Assembly (NCBI RefSeq): GCF_027105055.1
Contig: NZ_CP114264.1
Span: 1,240,001-1,304,000 of the forward strand
Length of the DNA stretch: 64,000 nucleotides
Direction of reading: 5' to 3'
Origin: Acinetobacter sp. TR3
GTDB taxonomy: Bacteria; Pseudomonadota; Gammaproteobacteria; Pseudomonadales; Moraxellaceae
Under the pieces are notes generated by a model. It was not told the origin of the DNA, searched no databases, and saw only the letters and a program-made list of their open reading frames with translations. Below, in pieces: positions 27,583 through 36,763 of the stretch. Made by a program: the position numbers and the translations under genes. The stretch's first letter is position 1. Every line of letters begins with the position of its first letter.

Positions 27583-28569
27583 ATGTTTAAATTTTTTCTG
27601 CGATGGATGGATAGTTGGTCACTGACTGATACTTTAGATAAACAGCATATTCCCTTTCAAGAAAGCTCAAAAGATACCAAGATTCAGTGGTTTAGAATTT
27701 TACCATTCATTTTGCTGCATATCGCTTGTCTTGCAGTTTTTTGGGTGGGTGTATCTTGGTTTGCTATCGCATTCATGCTGTTTTTTTATTTTATTCGTAT
27801 GTTTGCGATCACTGCTTTTTTTCATCGTTATCTTTCGCATAAAACCTTTCAAACTTCGCGTCCAATACAATTCTTTTTTGTGTTGATCGGAACCATGAGT
27901 GCACAGCGAGGGCCTTTATGGTGGGCAGCTCATCATCGTTATCATCATCGTTTTACTGACACAGATCACGATCCACATTCATCTACACACGGATTTTGGT
28001 ACAGTCATATCGGATGGTTTTTAAATGAACAGAATTTTTCTACACGAAAAGAAGTCATTAAAGACTGGTTAAAGTTTCCTGAAATTGTTTGGTTAGATCG
28101 CTTTAGTTTACCTGTGGTCTTGTTCACTGCTTTTGCAATTTATGGTTTAGGTGAGTGGTTGAGTATTGCTTATCCGAGTTTAGGTACATCAGGCTTACAG
28201 CTATTGGTCTGGGGTTTTGTCATTTCGACAGTTTTATTGATTCATGCGACTTTATGTATCAATTCACTTGCGCATTTATATGGCAGTCGAGACTTCGAGA
28301 CGAAGGATAACAGCCGAAATAATTTATTTTTATCAATTATTACATTGGGTGAGGGTTGGCATAACAACCATCATTATTATGCGGGGAGTACTCGGCAAGG
28401 TTTCTTCTGGTGGCAAATCGACATTACTTATTACATTTTAAAAATGATGTCTTTTTTTGGGTTGATTTGGGGAATTAAACCTGTACCACAACGTATTTAT
28501 GATATCCATAAAAGTCATCAATTAAATCTCAAAATAAACACAAGCAAAATTCAAAGCGAGGAGTCTTGA
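27583..28569 (+). CDS. Membrane fatty-acid (acyl-lipid/acyl-CoA delta-9) desaturase
   Basis: A 328-residue integral membrane di-iron desaturase. The three histidine boxes are complete: HRYLSH (about 85), HHRYHH (about 122) and HNNHHY (about 266), with about four hydrophobic helices. It introduces a cis double bond into C16/C18 acyl chains using O2. The ATG at 27583 has AGGAAG upstream, while the TTG at 27565 is less likely. It opens a tightly packed gene row (its TGA overlaps the next ATG by one base) that includes two cyclopropane-synthase-type methyltransferases, so it probably makes the olefin they act on. Confidence 0.9.
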   Translation: MFKFFLRWMDSWSLTDTLDKQHIPFQESSKDTKIQWFRILPFILLHIACLAVFWVGVSWFAIAFMLFFYFIRMFAITAFFHRYLSHKTFQTSRPIQFFFVLIGTMSAQRGPLWWAAHHRYHHRFTDTDHDPHSSTHGFWYSHIGWFLNEQNFSTRKEVIKDWLKFPEIVWLDRFSLPVVLFTAFAIYGLGEWLSIAYPSLGTSGLQLLVWGFVISTVLLIHATLCINSLAHLYGSRDFETKDNSRNNLFLSIITLGEGWHNNHHYYAGSTRQGFFWWQIDITYYILKMMSFFGLIWGIKPVPQRIYDIHKSHQLNLKINTSKIQSEES

Positions 28570-29843
28570 TGAAGATTGCAATCGTAGGCTCTGGTATTTC
28601 AGGTATATATGCTGCATGGAAATTATCAAAGCAGCATGAAGTCACAATCTTTGAGAAAGAACAGTATTTCGGTGGACATACGGATACACATGATCTTTGG
28701 ATTGAACGTAAAAACGTTGCTGTAGATAGCGGTTTTATTGTATTCAATGATTATAATTATCCTCTATTCAGTGCCATGCTAGCTGCATTAGCTGTAGAAG
28801 CACAGAATAGTGACATGAGCTTTTCAGTCAACAACCGAGTGACAGGGCTTCAATATAATCCATCAAAAAAATGGTCACTATTAACGCGACCTCAGAATTT
28901 TTTAAATAAGAAATTTCGGATCATGCTGTCCGACTTGATTCGTTTTTATCAAGACAACAAAGATATTCAGTTAGATCAATGCAACGCTGAACTGAGTATC
29001 GAAGACTATCTGAATCAAAATGATTATTCAGAGGTATTTCGCCAAGAACATTTATACCCAATGTGTGGTGCATTGTGGTCAAGCCCAGTGGATCAAGTTG
29101 GAAATATTCCTTATAAGTTTGTCGTAAGTTTTTTTCAACATCATCGTATGTTGCAATTGGAAGACCGCCCTCAATGGCAGACGGTTAAAGGTGGTTCAGC
29201 TTCTTATATACGAGCGATTCAAAAAGCGTGTCCGTCGATTATTTGGAAAAAAGCGCAAGTACAACAAGTGCTACGTGAATCAGATAAGGTCACTGTTGTA
29301 ACCGATCGAAATGAGGAAGTTTTTGATTGGGTTGTGTTTGCGAGTCATGCTGATGATACGTTAAAGCTGATTCAAGATCCTTCGGCAGCTGAGCGAGACG
29401 TATTAGGTTGTTTTGATTATCAAGATAACTTTATGGTGGTACATCATGATACTTCGATTATGCCGAGGCGTCAGTCTCAATGGGCGAGTTGGCATGTACA
29501 TGTCACTGCTCAAGAGAAACCTCAAAAAAATAGCAAAGCTCATCAAGTACACTATGGATTTACTTACTGGATGAACAGCTTACAGAAGCTACCGTGTAAG
29601 ACTCAGATCTTTTCTACACTCAATCCGAATATGCCGATCGCAAAAGAAAAGATTTATGTCGAACGTCGTTATCGACATCCTGTTTTTGATAAGAAAGCAA
29701 TTGAATCACAAGCGCGTTGGGATTTGATCGATGGTCAAAACCGCAGTTCATTCTGTGGAGCATATTGGGGTTGGGGGTTTCATGAAGATGGAGCGAGAAG
29801 TGCTCAACGTGTAGTCGATAAACTATTAACATTGAATGACTAA
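28569..29843 (+). CDS. FAD-dependent oxidoreductase of the amine-oxidase fold, lipid cluster type
   Basis: A 424-residue flavoprotein. The N-terminal dinucleotide-binding motif IVGSGISGIYAAWKL is followed by a second FAD motif (FEKEQYFGGHTDTH) and ends WGWGFHEDGARSAQRVVDKL. Homologues sit beside DUF1365 and CFA-synthase genes in many proteobacteria. In Rhodobacter sphaeroides a related protein (UfaD) is reported to desaturate methylated fatty acids on the way to furan lipids. Its start overlaps the desaturase stop (TGATG), indicating translational coupling. The exact reaction here is inferred, not shown. Confidence 0.8.
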   Translation: MKIAIVGSGISGIYAAWKLSKQHEVTIFEKEQYFGGHTDTHDLWIERKNVAVDSGFIVFNDYNYPLFSAMLAALAVEAQNSDMSFSVNNRVTGLQYNPSKKWSLLTRPQNFLNKKFRIMLSDLIRFYQDNKDIQLDQCNAELSIEDYLNQNDYSEVFRQEHLYPMCGALWSSPVDQVGNIPYKFVVSFFQHHRMLQLEDRPQWQTVKGGSASYIRAIQKACPSIIWKKAQVQQVLRESDKVTVVTDRNEEVFDWVVFASHADDTLKLIQDPSAAERDVLGCFDYQDNFMVVHHDTSIMPRRQSQWASWHVHVTAQEKPQKNSKAHQVHYGFTYWMNSLQKLPCKTQIFSTLNPNMPIAKEKIYVERRYRHPVFDKKAIESQARWDLIDGQNRSSFCGAYWGWGFHEDGARSAQRVVDKLLTLND

Positions 29844-29859
29844 ATTTGGAGGTGATCAC

Positions 29860-30675
29860 ATGTTTGAAGATTCACTTTCCATAGCCAAAGCTCAGATTAG
29901 ACATCGGCGCTTTTATCCTAAAGCACACGATTTTCAGTCTAGTTTGAGCTATTTATGTTTTGATCCAGATCGTATTGATCAGAACCTAGATCGTTCATGG
30001 CTTTGTTCTACTTCGCGTTGGAATATATTAAATCTCTATGAAAATGATTTTCTAAAAGGCTATACAGGTTCGATCAGAGAACGAATTAAGAAAATCCTTT
30101 TGCAGAAAGAAGATACGATTTTGTCGACACAATCAGAAATTCGTGTCCTTGCTTTACCAAGAACTTTAGGATTTAGTTTTAATTCAGTCATCTTTTATTT
30201 TGTACTCAATCCTCAAAAACAGCCTCTTTTCATATTGAGTGAAATTACCAATACCCCTTGGAATGAACGTGAAGTTTATGTGCATGACTGCCGTCAAAAA
30301 TTAAAAGAGCACAGTCATTTTAAAAGTTATGAGTTCGAATTTGAAAAAAGTTTTCATGTTTCACCGTTTATGCCAATGGATATTCAGTACAAATGGCGAT
30401 TTAACTTTTCAGATGAACAGAATGTGATTCATATGCAGCTTTATCAATCAGATAAATTGATCTTTGATGCAACCATGCATTTCACGTTAACCAGCATCAC
30501 AGTTCCTTCACAACTGAATCGTTATGCTATTCATCATATCTTTGAACCTTTCAAGATGTTAGCTTCGATATACGTTCAAGCTTTTCATCTATGGCGAAAG
30601 AAAGTTCCATTTTATCGGCACCCAAAAAAAGATAAGGATTTAAAACAACATGATGAAAACGCTTATTTTCGGTGA
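29860..30675 (+). CDS. DUF1365 family protein
   Basis: A 271-residue soluble protein of the DUF1365 family, recognised by an N-terminal IRHRRFYPKAHDFQSSLSYL segment, a central LPRTLGFSFNSVIFYFV and a YKWRFNFSD stretch. The biochemical role is unknown. It is almost always between the FAD oxidoreductase and the CFA-like methyltransferase, as here, so it is thought to assist unusual fatty-acid formation. The ATG at 29860 is preferred because GGAGGTGATCAC precedes it, although an in-frame ATG at 29836 exists. It overlaps the next gene by 26 bp. Confidence 0.82.
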   Translation: MFEDSLSIAKAQIRHRRFYPKAHDFQSSLSYLCFDPDRIDQNLDRSWLCSTSRWNILNLYENDFLKGYTGSIRERIKKILLQKEDTILSTQSEIRVLALPRTLGFSFNSVIFYFVLNPQKQPLFILSEITNTPWNEREVYVHDCRQKLKEHSHFKSYEFEFEKSFHVSPFMPMDIQYKWRFNFSDEQNVIHMQLYQSDKLIFDATMHFTLTSITVPSQLNRYAIHHIFEPFKMLASIYVQAFHLWRKKVPFYRHPKKDKDLKQHDENAYFR

Positions 30676-31849
30676 ACAAGATTCACTGCCTTTGGTTCTT
30701 CGAAGCTTGCTCAAACTTCGTCATGGACAAATTCATTTTCGTGGAGAATGGAATGGTACCGTGGGTGAGGTTTCTGATTTAGAAGCGACGATAGAGATTC
30801 ATAATAAAGAATTGATCGATCTCATTTTTAAAAATGGTGTACTTGGTGCAGCTGAAGGTTATATTCGAGGCTATTGGAGCAGTAAACACCTCGTTGAGGT
30901 CATTCAAATTTTGGCGAGAAACCGTCATGTGCTCGATAAAATTAATCAAAATGTGATTTCTCAAGCCAGCCAACTTGTATTAAAAGCTTGGTATAAAACA
31001 CGTAAAAATTCATTGTCAGGAAGTCGAAAAAATATTGCAGAGCATTACGACCTGAGCAATGATTTTTTCAAACTTTTTCTTGATTCTTCAATGATGTATT
31101 CAAGTGCTGTGTATAAGCACAAAGATATGACTTTGGAAGAAGCATCGGATTATAAAAAAGAACTGATTTGTCAGAAATTACAGCTCAAACCGATGGATCA
31201 CTTGGTTGAGATCGGTAGTGGTTGGGGCGGATTTGCAATTTACGCTGCTCAGCATTATGGCTGCAAAGTGACCACGATTACCATTTCTCAAGCACAATAC
31301 GATGAAGCAACTAAACGTATCGCCGATGTAGGTCTTAGTCATCGTGTCAGTGTTCAGCTTAAAGATTACCGATTATTAGAAGGAAAATTCGATAAGTTGG
31401 TTTCGATCGAAATGATTGAAGCTGTCGGTGAACAATATTTATCGACTTACTTTAATAAATGCCGATCTTTACTAAAACCGAACGGTTTGGGGTTGATTCA
31501 AGCTATCACGATTGAAGATGCACGTTATAAAAAAGCTTTGAATACAGTGGATTATATTAAACGCTATATTTTTCCAGGTAGTTTTATTCCGTGTATCAGC
31601 GTTTTAACTCAAGCTGCATCTGAACAACAGTTACGTTTAAAACATCTTGAAGATATTGGCTTGAGCTATGCAGAAACGATTCATCAATGGCGTGAGCGTT
31701 TCTTAAATGCTAAAGAACACGTTTTGGCTTTAGGATTTGATGAAAACTTTATTCGGATGTGGGATTTCTATCTCTGTTATTGCGAAGGAGGCTTTAAAGA
31801 AGGGGTGATCAGTGATGTGCATCTTCTATTTGAAGCAAGCCCTTATTAA
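30650..31849 (+). CDS. Cyclopropane-fatty-acyl-phospholipid synthase family methyltransferase, first copy
   Basis: A 399-residue SAM-dependent enzyme. The CFA N-terminal region carries GVLGAAEGYIRGYWSS, then AEHYDLSNDFFKLFLDSSMMYSSA, the SAM-binding LVEIGSGWGGFAIYAA and the catalytic-region IEMIEAVGEQYLSTYF. CFA synthases transfer a methylene to the cis double bond of membrane phospholipids, while relatives such as UfaM add methyl groups. It is the most canonical CFA enzyme of the cluster. The C-terminal Tyr/Cys-rich FYLCYCEGGFKEG matches the CFA ending. A second, shorter paralogue follows two genes downstream. Confidence 0.9.
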   Translation: MMKTLIFGEQDSLPLVLRSLLKLRHGQIHFRGEWNGTVGEVSDLEATIEIHNKELIDLIFKNGVLGAAEGYIRGYWSSKHLVEVIQILARNRHVLDKINQNVISQASQLVLKAWYKTRKNSLSGSRKNIAEHYDLSNDFFKLFLDSSMMYSSAVYKHKDMTLEEASDYKKELICQKLQLKPMDHLVEIGSGWGGFAIYAAQHYGCKVTTITISQAQYDEATKRIADVGLSHRVSVQLKDYRLLEGKFDKLVSIEMIEAVGEQYLSTYFNKCRSLLKPNGLGLIQAITIEDARYKKALNTVDYIKRYIFPGSFIPCISVLTQAASEQQLRLKHLEDIGLSYAETIHQWRERFLNAKEHVLALGFDENFIRMWDFYLCYCEGGFKEGVISDVHLLFEASPY

Positions 31850-31886
31850 AAAATCCATGATTTTTTAATGCATCAAGGAGGTGGTT

Positions 31887-32666
31887 ATGTTGTGGCAATT
31901 ATTTTTACTTGATGCCGTAGTAATGACGCTGTGTTGGTTGTGGGCAACCTCTAATCATCGAGCTGGTATTGTAGATGTCGCTTGGAGCTTTTGTATTTTT
32001 TTAAATATTGCTCTGACAGCATTACTTATTGATGTTGCACCATTTAGCGTCAGATTGTTTATTGGAATATTCAGTTCGATTTGGTTTTTACGATTGAGCT
32101 GGCACTTGTTTCGGCGTTATATGGCTGAACATGAGGAAGATAGACGATATGCCAATATGCGTAGGGCGATGGGAAAATATCAACATTTAGGTTTCTTTGC
32201 TTTTTTTATGTTTCAGGCAGGATTAGCCATTTTATTTAGCATTCCGATGTGGAGTTTGCTCAATGTGCCAAGTATGTCTTGGAGCATGGATACCAATGAT
32301 TATTTGATTATTGCAGGTTTGATTATGTTTGTTGCATTCGTTGGCGAGACGGTTGCAGATCAACAATTATATCGGTTCAAGCAGAATCCCAATAATCATG
32401 GTAAAACAATGGATCAAGGTCTATGGAGATATTCACGTCATCCAAACTATTTCTTTGAATGGTTGCATTGGTTTGCTTATCCAACCATTGGGTTAGCAGC
32501 AGGATTATATAGCTTGTGGATATATCCAGTGTTGATGTGGTTGTTTTTGTACTACATCACAGGTATTCCATTTAGTGAACAACAAGCCTTAAAAAATCGC
32601 GGTCAAAATTATCTCGATTATCAAAAACGAACTTCAATGTTTATTCCGTGGAAACCCAAACAGTAG
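31887..32666 (+). CDS. DUF1295 membrane protein (steroid 5-alpha-reductase-like fold)
   Basis: A 259-residue protein with six or seven membrane helices. The conserved C-terminal motif YSRHPNYFFEWLHWFAYP resembles the NADPH-binding region of isoprenylcysteine methyltransferase / steroid reductase folds, and NHRAGIVDVAWSF occurs near the N-terminus. The family role is unproven; its context with lipid enzymes suggests reduction or methyl transfer on acyl chains. AAGGAGG lies 6 bp before the ATG at 31887, which is the preferred start over the in-frame GTG at 31881. Confidence 0.85.
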   Translation: MLWQLFLLDAVVMTLCWLWATSNHRAGIVDVAWSFCIFLNIALTALLIDVAPFSVRLFIGIFSSIWFLRLSWHLFRRYMAEHEEDRRYANMRRAMGKYQHLGFFAFFMFQAGLAILFSIPMWSLLNVPSMSWSMDTNDYLIIAGLIMFVAFVGETVADQQLYRFKQNPNNHGKTMDQGLWRYSRHPNYFFEWLHWFAYPTIGLAAGLYSLWIYPVLMWLFLYYITGIPFSEQQALKNRGQNYLDYQKRTSMFIPWKPKQ

Positions 32667-32675
32667 GTACTGCAC

Positions 32676-33725
32676 ATGGACTTTATAATTCAAAAATCTT
32701 TAAAACTCGTTGAAAGCGGTTTAGTTCCAGATCAAGCGATTCGTGCAGCCATCCGTGCATTGAGTAAAAAGCGTTTGATTCAAGAAGGGCGTTATGACCC
32801 TGAACAAGGTGCTCAGCGCTATATGGATGTGCTTAATATGTTAAAGCATAGCGAGATTGCGATCGAAACGGACAAAGCCAACGAGCAGCATTATGAATTA
32901 CCTACAGCATTCTTTCAGGCGGTTCTAGGAAAACGTTTAAAATATAGTGCATGTTTCTTTCCCCATGATCGAACAAATTTGGATGAAGCTGAAGAATTTT
33001 CACTACAGATATATAGTGATCGCGCTCAATTACATGATGGTCAACAAATTTTAGAGCTAGGCTGTGGGTGGGGATCATTTACCTTATGGATGGCAGAGCG
33101 GTATCCAAATGCAAAAATTACTGGAGTGTCTAATTCAGCTACTCAACGCCAACATATTCTTGCAGAAGCTCAAAAGCGTGGTCTAAACAACGTAGAAATC
33201 TTAACCTGTGATGTTAATGTGCTTGAGTTAAAAGCAAATACTTTTGATCGTGTGGTTTCGGTTGAAATGTTTGAACATGTTCGAAACTATCAAAAACTTT
33301 TTGAGAAAATTCAGTCTTGGCTCAAAGCAGATGCAATGTTGTGGTGTCATATTTTTTGTCATCGTTTTTTACATTATCCATTTGAAATTAAAAGTGAATA
33401 TGATTGGATGTCACGCTACTTCTTTACAGGTGGTTTGATGCCAGCCAGTTCAACATTTTTACATTTTCAAGAGCATTTAGAACTATCTAAACATTGGCAA
33501 TGGTCGGGTACTCATTACGAGAAAACAGCGAATGCTTGGTTAGAAAATATGGATCGCAATGTAGAACAATTAAAACCACTTTTTGAACAGGTTTACGCTC
33601 AAGATGCAGAAGCATGGTGGCAACGTTGGCGTATTTTCTTTATGGCTTGTGCAGAATTATTTGGGTTTGAACAAGGGCAAGAGTGGGTTGTCGGTCACTT
33701 CCTGTTTAAAAAGAAAGCCGTATAA
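32676..33725 (+). CDS. CFA-synthase family methyltransferase, second shorter copy
   Basis: A 349-residue SAM-dependent methyltransferase. The SAM motif is LELGCGWGSFTLWMAERYP near 126, preceded by NEQHYELPTAFFQAVLGKRLKYSACFF, the CFA-like substrate-lid region. VVSVEMFEHVRNYQKLF follows. The order and length resemble plant- and mycolic-type CFA-like enzymes rather than the bacterial Cfa at 30650; it lacks that enzyme's N-terminal domain. Having two different CFA-fold enzymes in one operon suggests consecutive or alternative methylations of unsaturated chains (inference). Confidence 0.85.
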   Translation: MDFIIQKSLKLVESGLVPDQAIRAAIRALSKKRLIQEGRYDPEQGAQRYMDVLNMLKHSEIAIETDKANEQHYELPTAFFQAVLGKRLKYSACFFPHDRTNLDEAEEFSLQIYSDRAQLHDGQQILELGCGWGSFTLWMAERYPNAKITGVSNSATQRQHILAEAQKRGLNNVEILTCDVNVLELKANTFDRVVSVEMFEHVRNYQKLFEKIQSWLKADAMLWCHIFCHRFLHYPFEIKSEYDWMSRYFFTGGLMPASSTFLHFQEHLELSKHWQWSGTHYEKTANAWLENMDRNVEQLKPLFEQVYAQDAEAWWQRWRIFFMACAELFGFEQGQEWVVGHFLFKKKAV

Positions 33726-33755
33726 TTAAAGATAACTCTGTAAGTAGATCAGCCA

Positions 33756-35084
33756 ATGTTTAGATCGAAACAAAATGACGGAAATAATCATCCACTCGGT
33801 GAGATGTTTAATCGCTATTATTGGTTGCAGATCGGGCTGATCGCACTTTCAATTGTTATTGGTATTGCTTGTAGTGCATGGGTGATTAAAGGTTCATTAC
33901 TCAAAACTGCGCTTGAACAAGAAATGGAACATTATTGGATACGTGTTGATCGAAATCCAAATGCTAATCTTCCAGACACTAAAAATTTATATGGTTATCG
34001 ATGGTCATCAAACAAGCCTCCGCAACCATTTCGTGATTTGACTTTACAGCAAGGTGTGCATCGTATTTTTGTAGATGGCAAAGATCGTATGACTGTTTAT
34101 GGCGAGCGAAATGGACAACATGTGTTGTTGGTGTTTGGTGAAAGTAACGTCAATAAAATTGTTTGGATGTTTGGTCTTGCGCCATTAATGTTTAGTTTGA
34201 TCGTGCTGTATAGTATTTTATGGTGGTCAAATCGCCGTGCGAAACGTTATTTTTCACCGATTACCCGTCTTGCAAATGCGTTAGAACAAATAGACTGGGT
34301 TCATCAAAATAAAGAAGCTTCTCCATTTCAAGATATTAGTACCAATGGCAATTTGGAAGCAGAATATCTAAAACAGGCATTAGAAAAGTACCATGAAGTA
34401 TTGAGTGAGTTTATTCATCGTGAACGCGAGTTTACGGGGGACGTTAGTCACGAATTACGTACGCCTTTGACGATTTTGAAAGGTAATGTCCAAATCTGCC
34501 AAGCAAGATATGGTAATGATAAATCATTGAACCGTATAGCAAATACCATTGAAGACATGCAATTACTTGTAGATACTTTACTTGCAATTGCACGTAACAC
34601 GACCAATACCCTAAATGCCGATCAAACTCGATTATCAGTGATTATTAATGATCTCGTTCACGATTTAGATATGGTGAGCCAAAGCAAAGGGATGGAGATT
34701 TTGGTGCAGTATGATGATCCAGAATCAACACGCCTATTATATCCATCGATGACAAAAATGGTGTTGAGCAATATTTTGCGTAATGCGCTAAATTATTCTC
34801 AAGGCTCGAGTATTCATATTATTCAACAGAAAAATAGCATCATCATTGCTGATAACGGCATTGGAATTAGCCTACCAGATGAATTAAAAGTCCGAGAATT
34901 AAGTCGTACTCAGCTAAAACTCAATCCTAAAGGACATGGCATAGGTCTACAGTTAGTAGAAAAACTATGTATGCAACTGGGCTGGAGAGTTGAGTTGTTC
35001 GATCGTCAATATTATTTAAATACACATACTGAACTTGAACTGCCGAATACAACAGGATTAATTGTTGTTGTATATATGAATTAA
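33756..35084 (+). CDS. Sensor histidine kinase next to the lipid cluster
   Basis: A 442-residue membrane kinase. Helix 1 (IGLIALSIVIGIACSAWV) is followed by a periplasmic domain of about 100 residues and helix 2 (WMFGLAPLMFSLIVLYSIL). The cytoplasmic part has a HAMP-like linker, the phospho-His motif DVSHELRTPLT, the N box LRNALNYSQG and ATP-lid motifs ADNGIGI and GHGIGLQL. It starts 30 bp after the second methyltransferase and may be in that operon. Its likely partner regulator is convergent, ending 5 bp beyond. A membrane or lipid stress signal is a guess from context. Confidence 0.9.
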   Translation: MFRSKQNDGNNHPLGEMFNRYYWLQIGLIALSIVIGIACSAWVIKGSLLKTALEQEMEHYWIRVDRNPNANLPDTKNLYGYRWSSNKPPQPFRDLTLQQGVHRIFVDGKDRMTVYGERNGQHVLLVFGESNVNKIVWMFGLAPLMFSLIVLYSILWWSNRRAKRYFSPITRLANALEQIDWVHQNKEASPFQDISTNGNLEAEYLKQALEKYHEVLSEFIHREREFTGDVSHELRTPLTILKGNVQICQARYGNDKSLNRIANTIEDMQLLVDTLLAIARNTTNTLNADQTRLSVIINDLVHDLDMVSQSKGMEILVQYDDPESTRLLYPSMTKMVLSNILRNALNYSQGSSIHIIQQKNSIIIADNGIGISLPDELKVRELSRTQLKLNPKGHGIGLQLVEKLCMQLGWRVELFDRQYYLNTHTELELPNTTGLIVVVYMN

Positions 35085-35089
35085 AGCAC

Positions 35090-35776
35090 TTAATCCTCAA
35101 GTGCGATTTTTAAACCAACACCAGAAATCGTATGAATGAGTTTTTGTTGAAAAGGTTTATCCACCATTTTACGTAAATTATAAATATGGCTACGTAAAGC
35201 ATCGCTTTCAGGCTCTTCATCACCCCAAAGCTCAATAATAATTTCTTGTTTGGTTATTACTCTTGGTGAGTTTCTCATTAAAATTTTAAGTAATTTAAAT
35301 TGAATCCGTGGTAATTCAATGTGTTGACCTGCACGAATAATGGTTTGTGTGGAGCTATCTAAAATTAAGTCATGAATTTGAATTTTATTTTTGGAAACTT
35401 CGCCTAATGAACGTTTAATTAGGGCACGAATACGCATGACTAATTCATTGAAATCAAAAGGTTTAACTAGATAATCATCTGTACCTGCAACAAAACCTTT
35501 CAATTTATCATCTAAGGTGTCACGAGCGGTAAGCATAAGCACGGGAATATCCATACCTTGTTCTGTTCTTAACCATTCACATAAATCGTAACCAGAGCCA
35601 TCAGGTAAATTTATGTCTAATAAAAGCAGATGATAAGCCTGTGTTTTAAGAAAATTACGTGCAGCATCCAAGTTACGCGCATGATCAATTACAAAACCAT
35701 GTTCCTCTAAAAACTCACATACAGTTGCCGCAAGTTCATAGTGGTCTTCAACCATCAGGATAAATTGATTGCTCAT
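35090..35776 (-). CDS. OmpR-type response regulator
   Basis: A 228-residue regulator: receiver domain with acidic pocket VEDHYE, phospho-acceptor Asp in LLLLDINLPDGSG, Thr in LMLTARD and Lys in LVKPFD. A C-terminal winged helix follows, with RSHIYNLRKMVDKP and HTISGVGLKIA. It is tail-to-tail with the kinase at 33756, only 5 bp apart, and is the last gene of a minus-strand row. The ATG at 35776 is chosen over the GTG at 35788, which overlaps the previous stop. It is likely the partner of the adjacent kinase, although the convergent layout prevents co-transcription. Confidence 0.9.
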   Translation of the reverse strand: MSNQFILMVEDHYELAATVCEFLEEHGFVIDHARNLDAARNFLKTQAYHLLLLDINLPDGSGYDLCEWLRTEQGMDIPVLMLTARDTLDDKLKGFVAGTDDYLVKPFDFNELVMRIRALIKRSLGEVSKNKIQIHDLILDSSTQTIIRAGQHIELPRIQFKLLKILMRNSPRVITKQEIIIELWGDEEPESDALRSHIYNLRKMVDKPFQQKLIHTISGVGLKIALED

Positions 35777-35787
35777 AATAATATCCA

Positions 35788-36288
35788 CTATGGATTAAGT
35801 AATTGTTGTTTTAATTTAGCATTAAAAGGTGAATTTCCAAACCAAATTTTAAAATACTGATTTGCTTTTTGATCTGTAATCGCACCGAGAGTCTTCTGAT
35901 TTAAAGATAATCTGAGTGTATTGCTATTGTGATTGTAGCTGAGGCTATAAAGATCACCTTTTTTTACAGAGTGATATAATTCTGTGATGTTATTCAGTGG
36001 TGAGTTATCTGAGAAGTCTGCAATATTTTTCTTAAGGAAATGAGTCGCTGCACGTTTAAATGCCCATTCAGGAATGTTTTGACGATAAGAAAAGTCTAGG
36101 CGTATGTTTTGGTTTTCCCAGTTTTTTTTACAGTCATCTGCAAAATATGTCACTGAACCAACAACTTTTCCCGTAACAATCAGTGGGGCATTCTGACAAG
36201 TTTGAACACTTGCATGCACTACATGAGTACCTACTATTAAGTTAATGGCACAAAATGAAAATATTTTCTTCATTAAATTTGAATTCAT
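35788..36288 (-). CDS. Exported chalcone-isomerase-like protein
   Basis: A 166-residue protein with a signal peptide (KKIFSFCAINLIVGTHVVHA) and the bacterial chalcone-isomerase-like C-terminus (YFKIWFGNSPFNAKLKQQLL; in the family IWLG.NP..A.L...LL). It also has RLDFSYRQNIPEWAF, typical of the fold. These proteins are related to fatty-acid-binding folds, and homologues occur in clusters with CFA synthase and DUF1365 genes, so periplasmic lipid binding is plausible. GGAG lies 8 bp before the ATG at 36288. It is followed closely by the response-regulator gene. Confidence 0.7.
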   Translation of the reverse strand: MNSNLMKKIFSFCAINLIVGTHVVHASVQTCQNAPLIVTGKVVGSVTYFADDCKKNWENQNIRLDFSYRQNIPEWAFKRAATHFLKKNIADFSDNSPLNNITELYHSVKKGDLYSLSYNHNSNTLRLSLNQKTLGAITDQKANQYFKIWFGNSPFNAKLKQQLLNP

Positions 36289-36346
36289 TTTAAGCTCCAT
36301 TGTACAAAGAAATACTCAATTCAAAGCTTATCTAATAATATATATT

Positions 36347-36715
36347 TTAATAGGCATAAAAATTAAGATTTTTTTCAATACGTTCAATTTCGTAACGTGC
36401 ATATGCAGGGTTTGTCAGAGTATGATCTAAAATTGCATATAAAAATAGGTTTTGATTACTTTCAAGAGGAGTAATCATATGATATTGATTGTGTAAACTG
36501 ATAAATATACCTTCAATATAATCCAGTGGATCAAACTGATGTGTCAGTTTTATTTGCATGTTATATATATTGGTAACTTCAAGTATAGCACTATCTATAT
36601 TTATATAATGATCTCCTATGGATTTTAATATAGCACCATCATAATTATCTATCACAGCAAGGAAGATTAAACCATCAATATGACTGAATTGATTTAATAA
36701 GAAATTATCGTTCAT
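36347..36715 (-). CDS. Small cytoplasmic protein of unknown function (possible roadblock-like fold)
   Basis: A 122-residue protein without signal or membrane segments, not firmly recognised. The central pattern, hydrophobic strands with FLAVIDNYDGAILKSIGD and a long helix before a YHMITPLESNQNLFLYAILD stretch, looks like the roadblock/LC7 dimer fold, in which small proteins control GTPases or scaffold complexes. This is a shape judgement only. It sits between the NTF2-like and chalcone-isomerase-like genes on the same strand. The ATG at 36715 follows AAGGGTGA; an in-frame GTG at 36724 is the alternative. Confidence 0.6.
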   Translation of the reverse strand: MNDNFLLNQFSHIDGLIFLAVIDNYDGAILKSIGDHYINIDSAILEVTNIYNMQIKLTHQFDPLDYIEGIFISLHNQYHMITPLESNQNLFLYAILDHTLTNPAYARYEIERIEKNLNFYAY

Positions 36716-36763
36716 ATATATCACCCTTGAATTATTATAAATTTATGATGGTCGAATTTTAAA

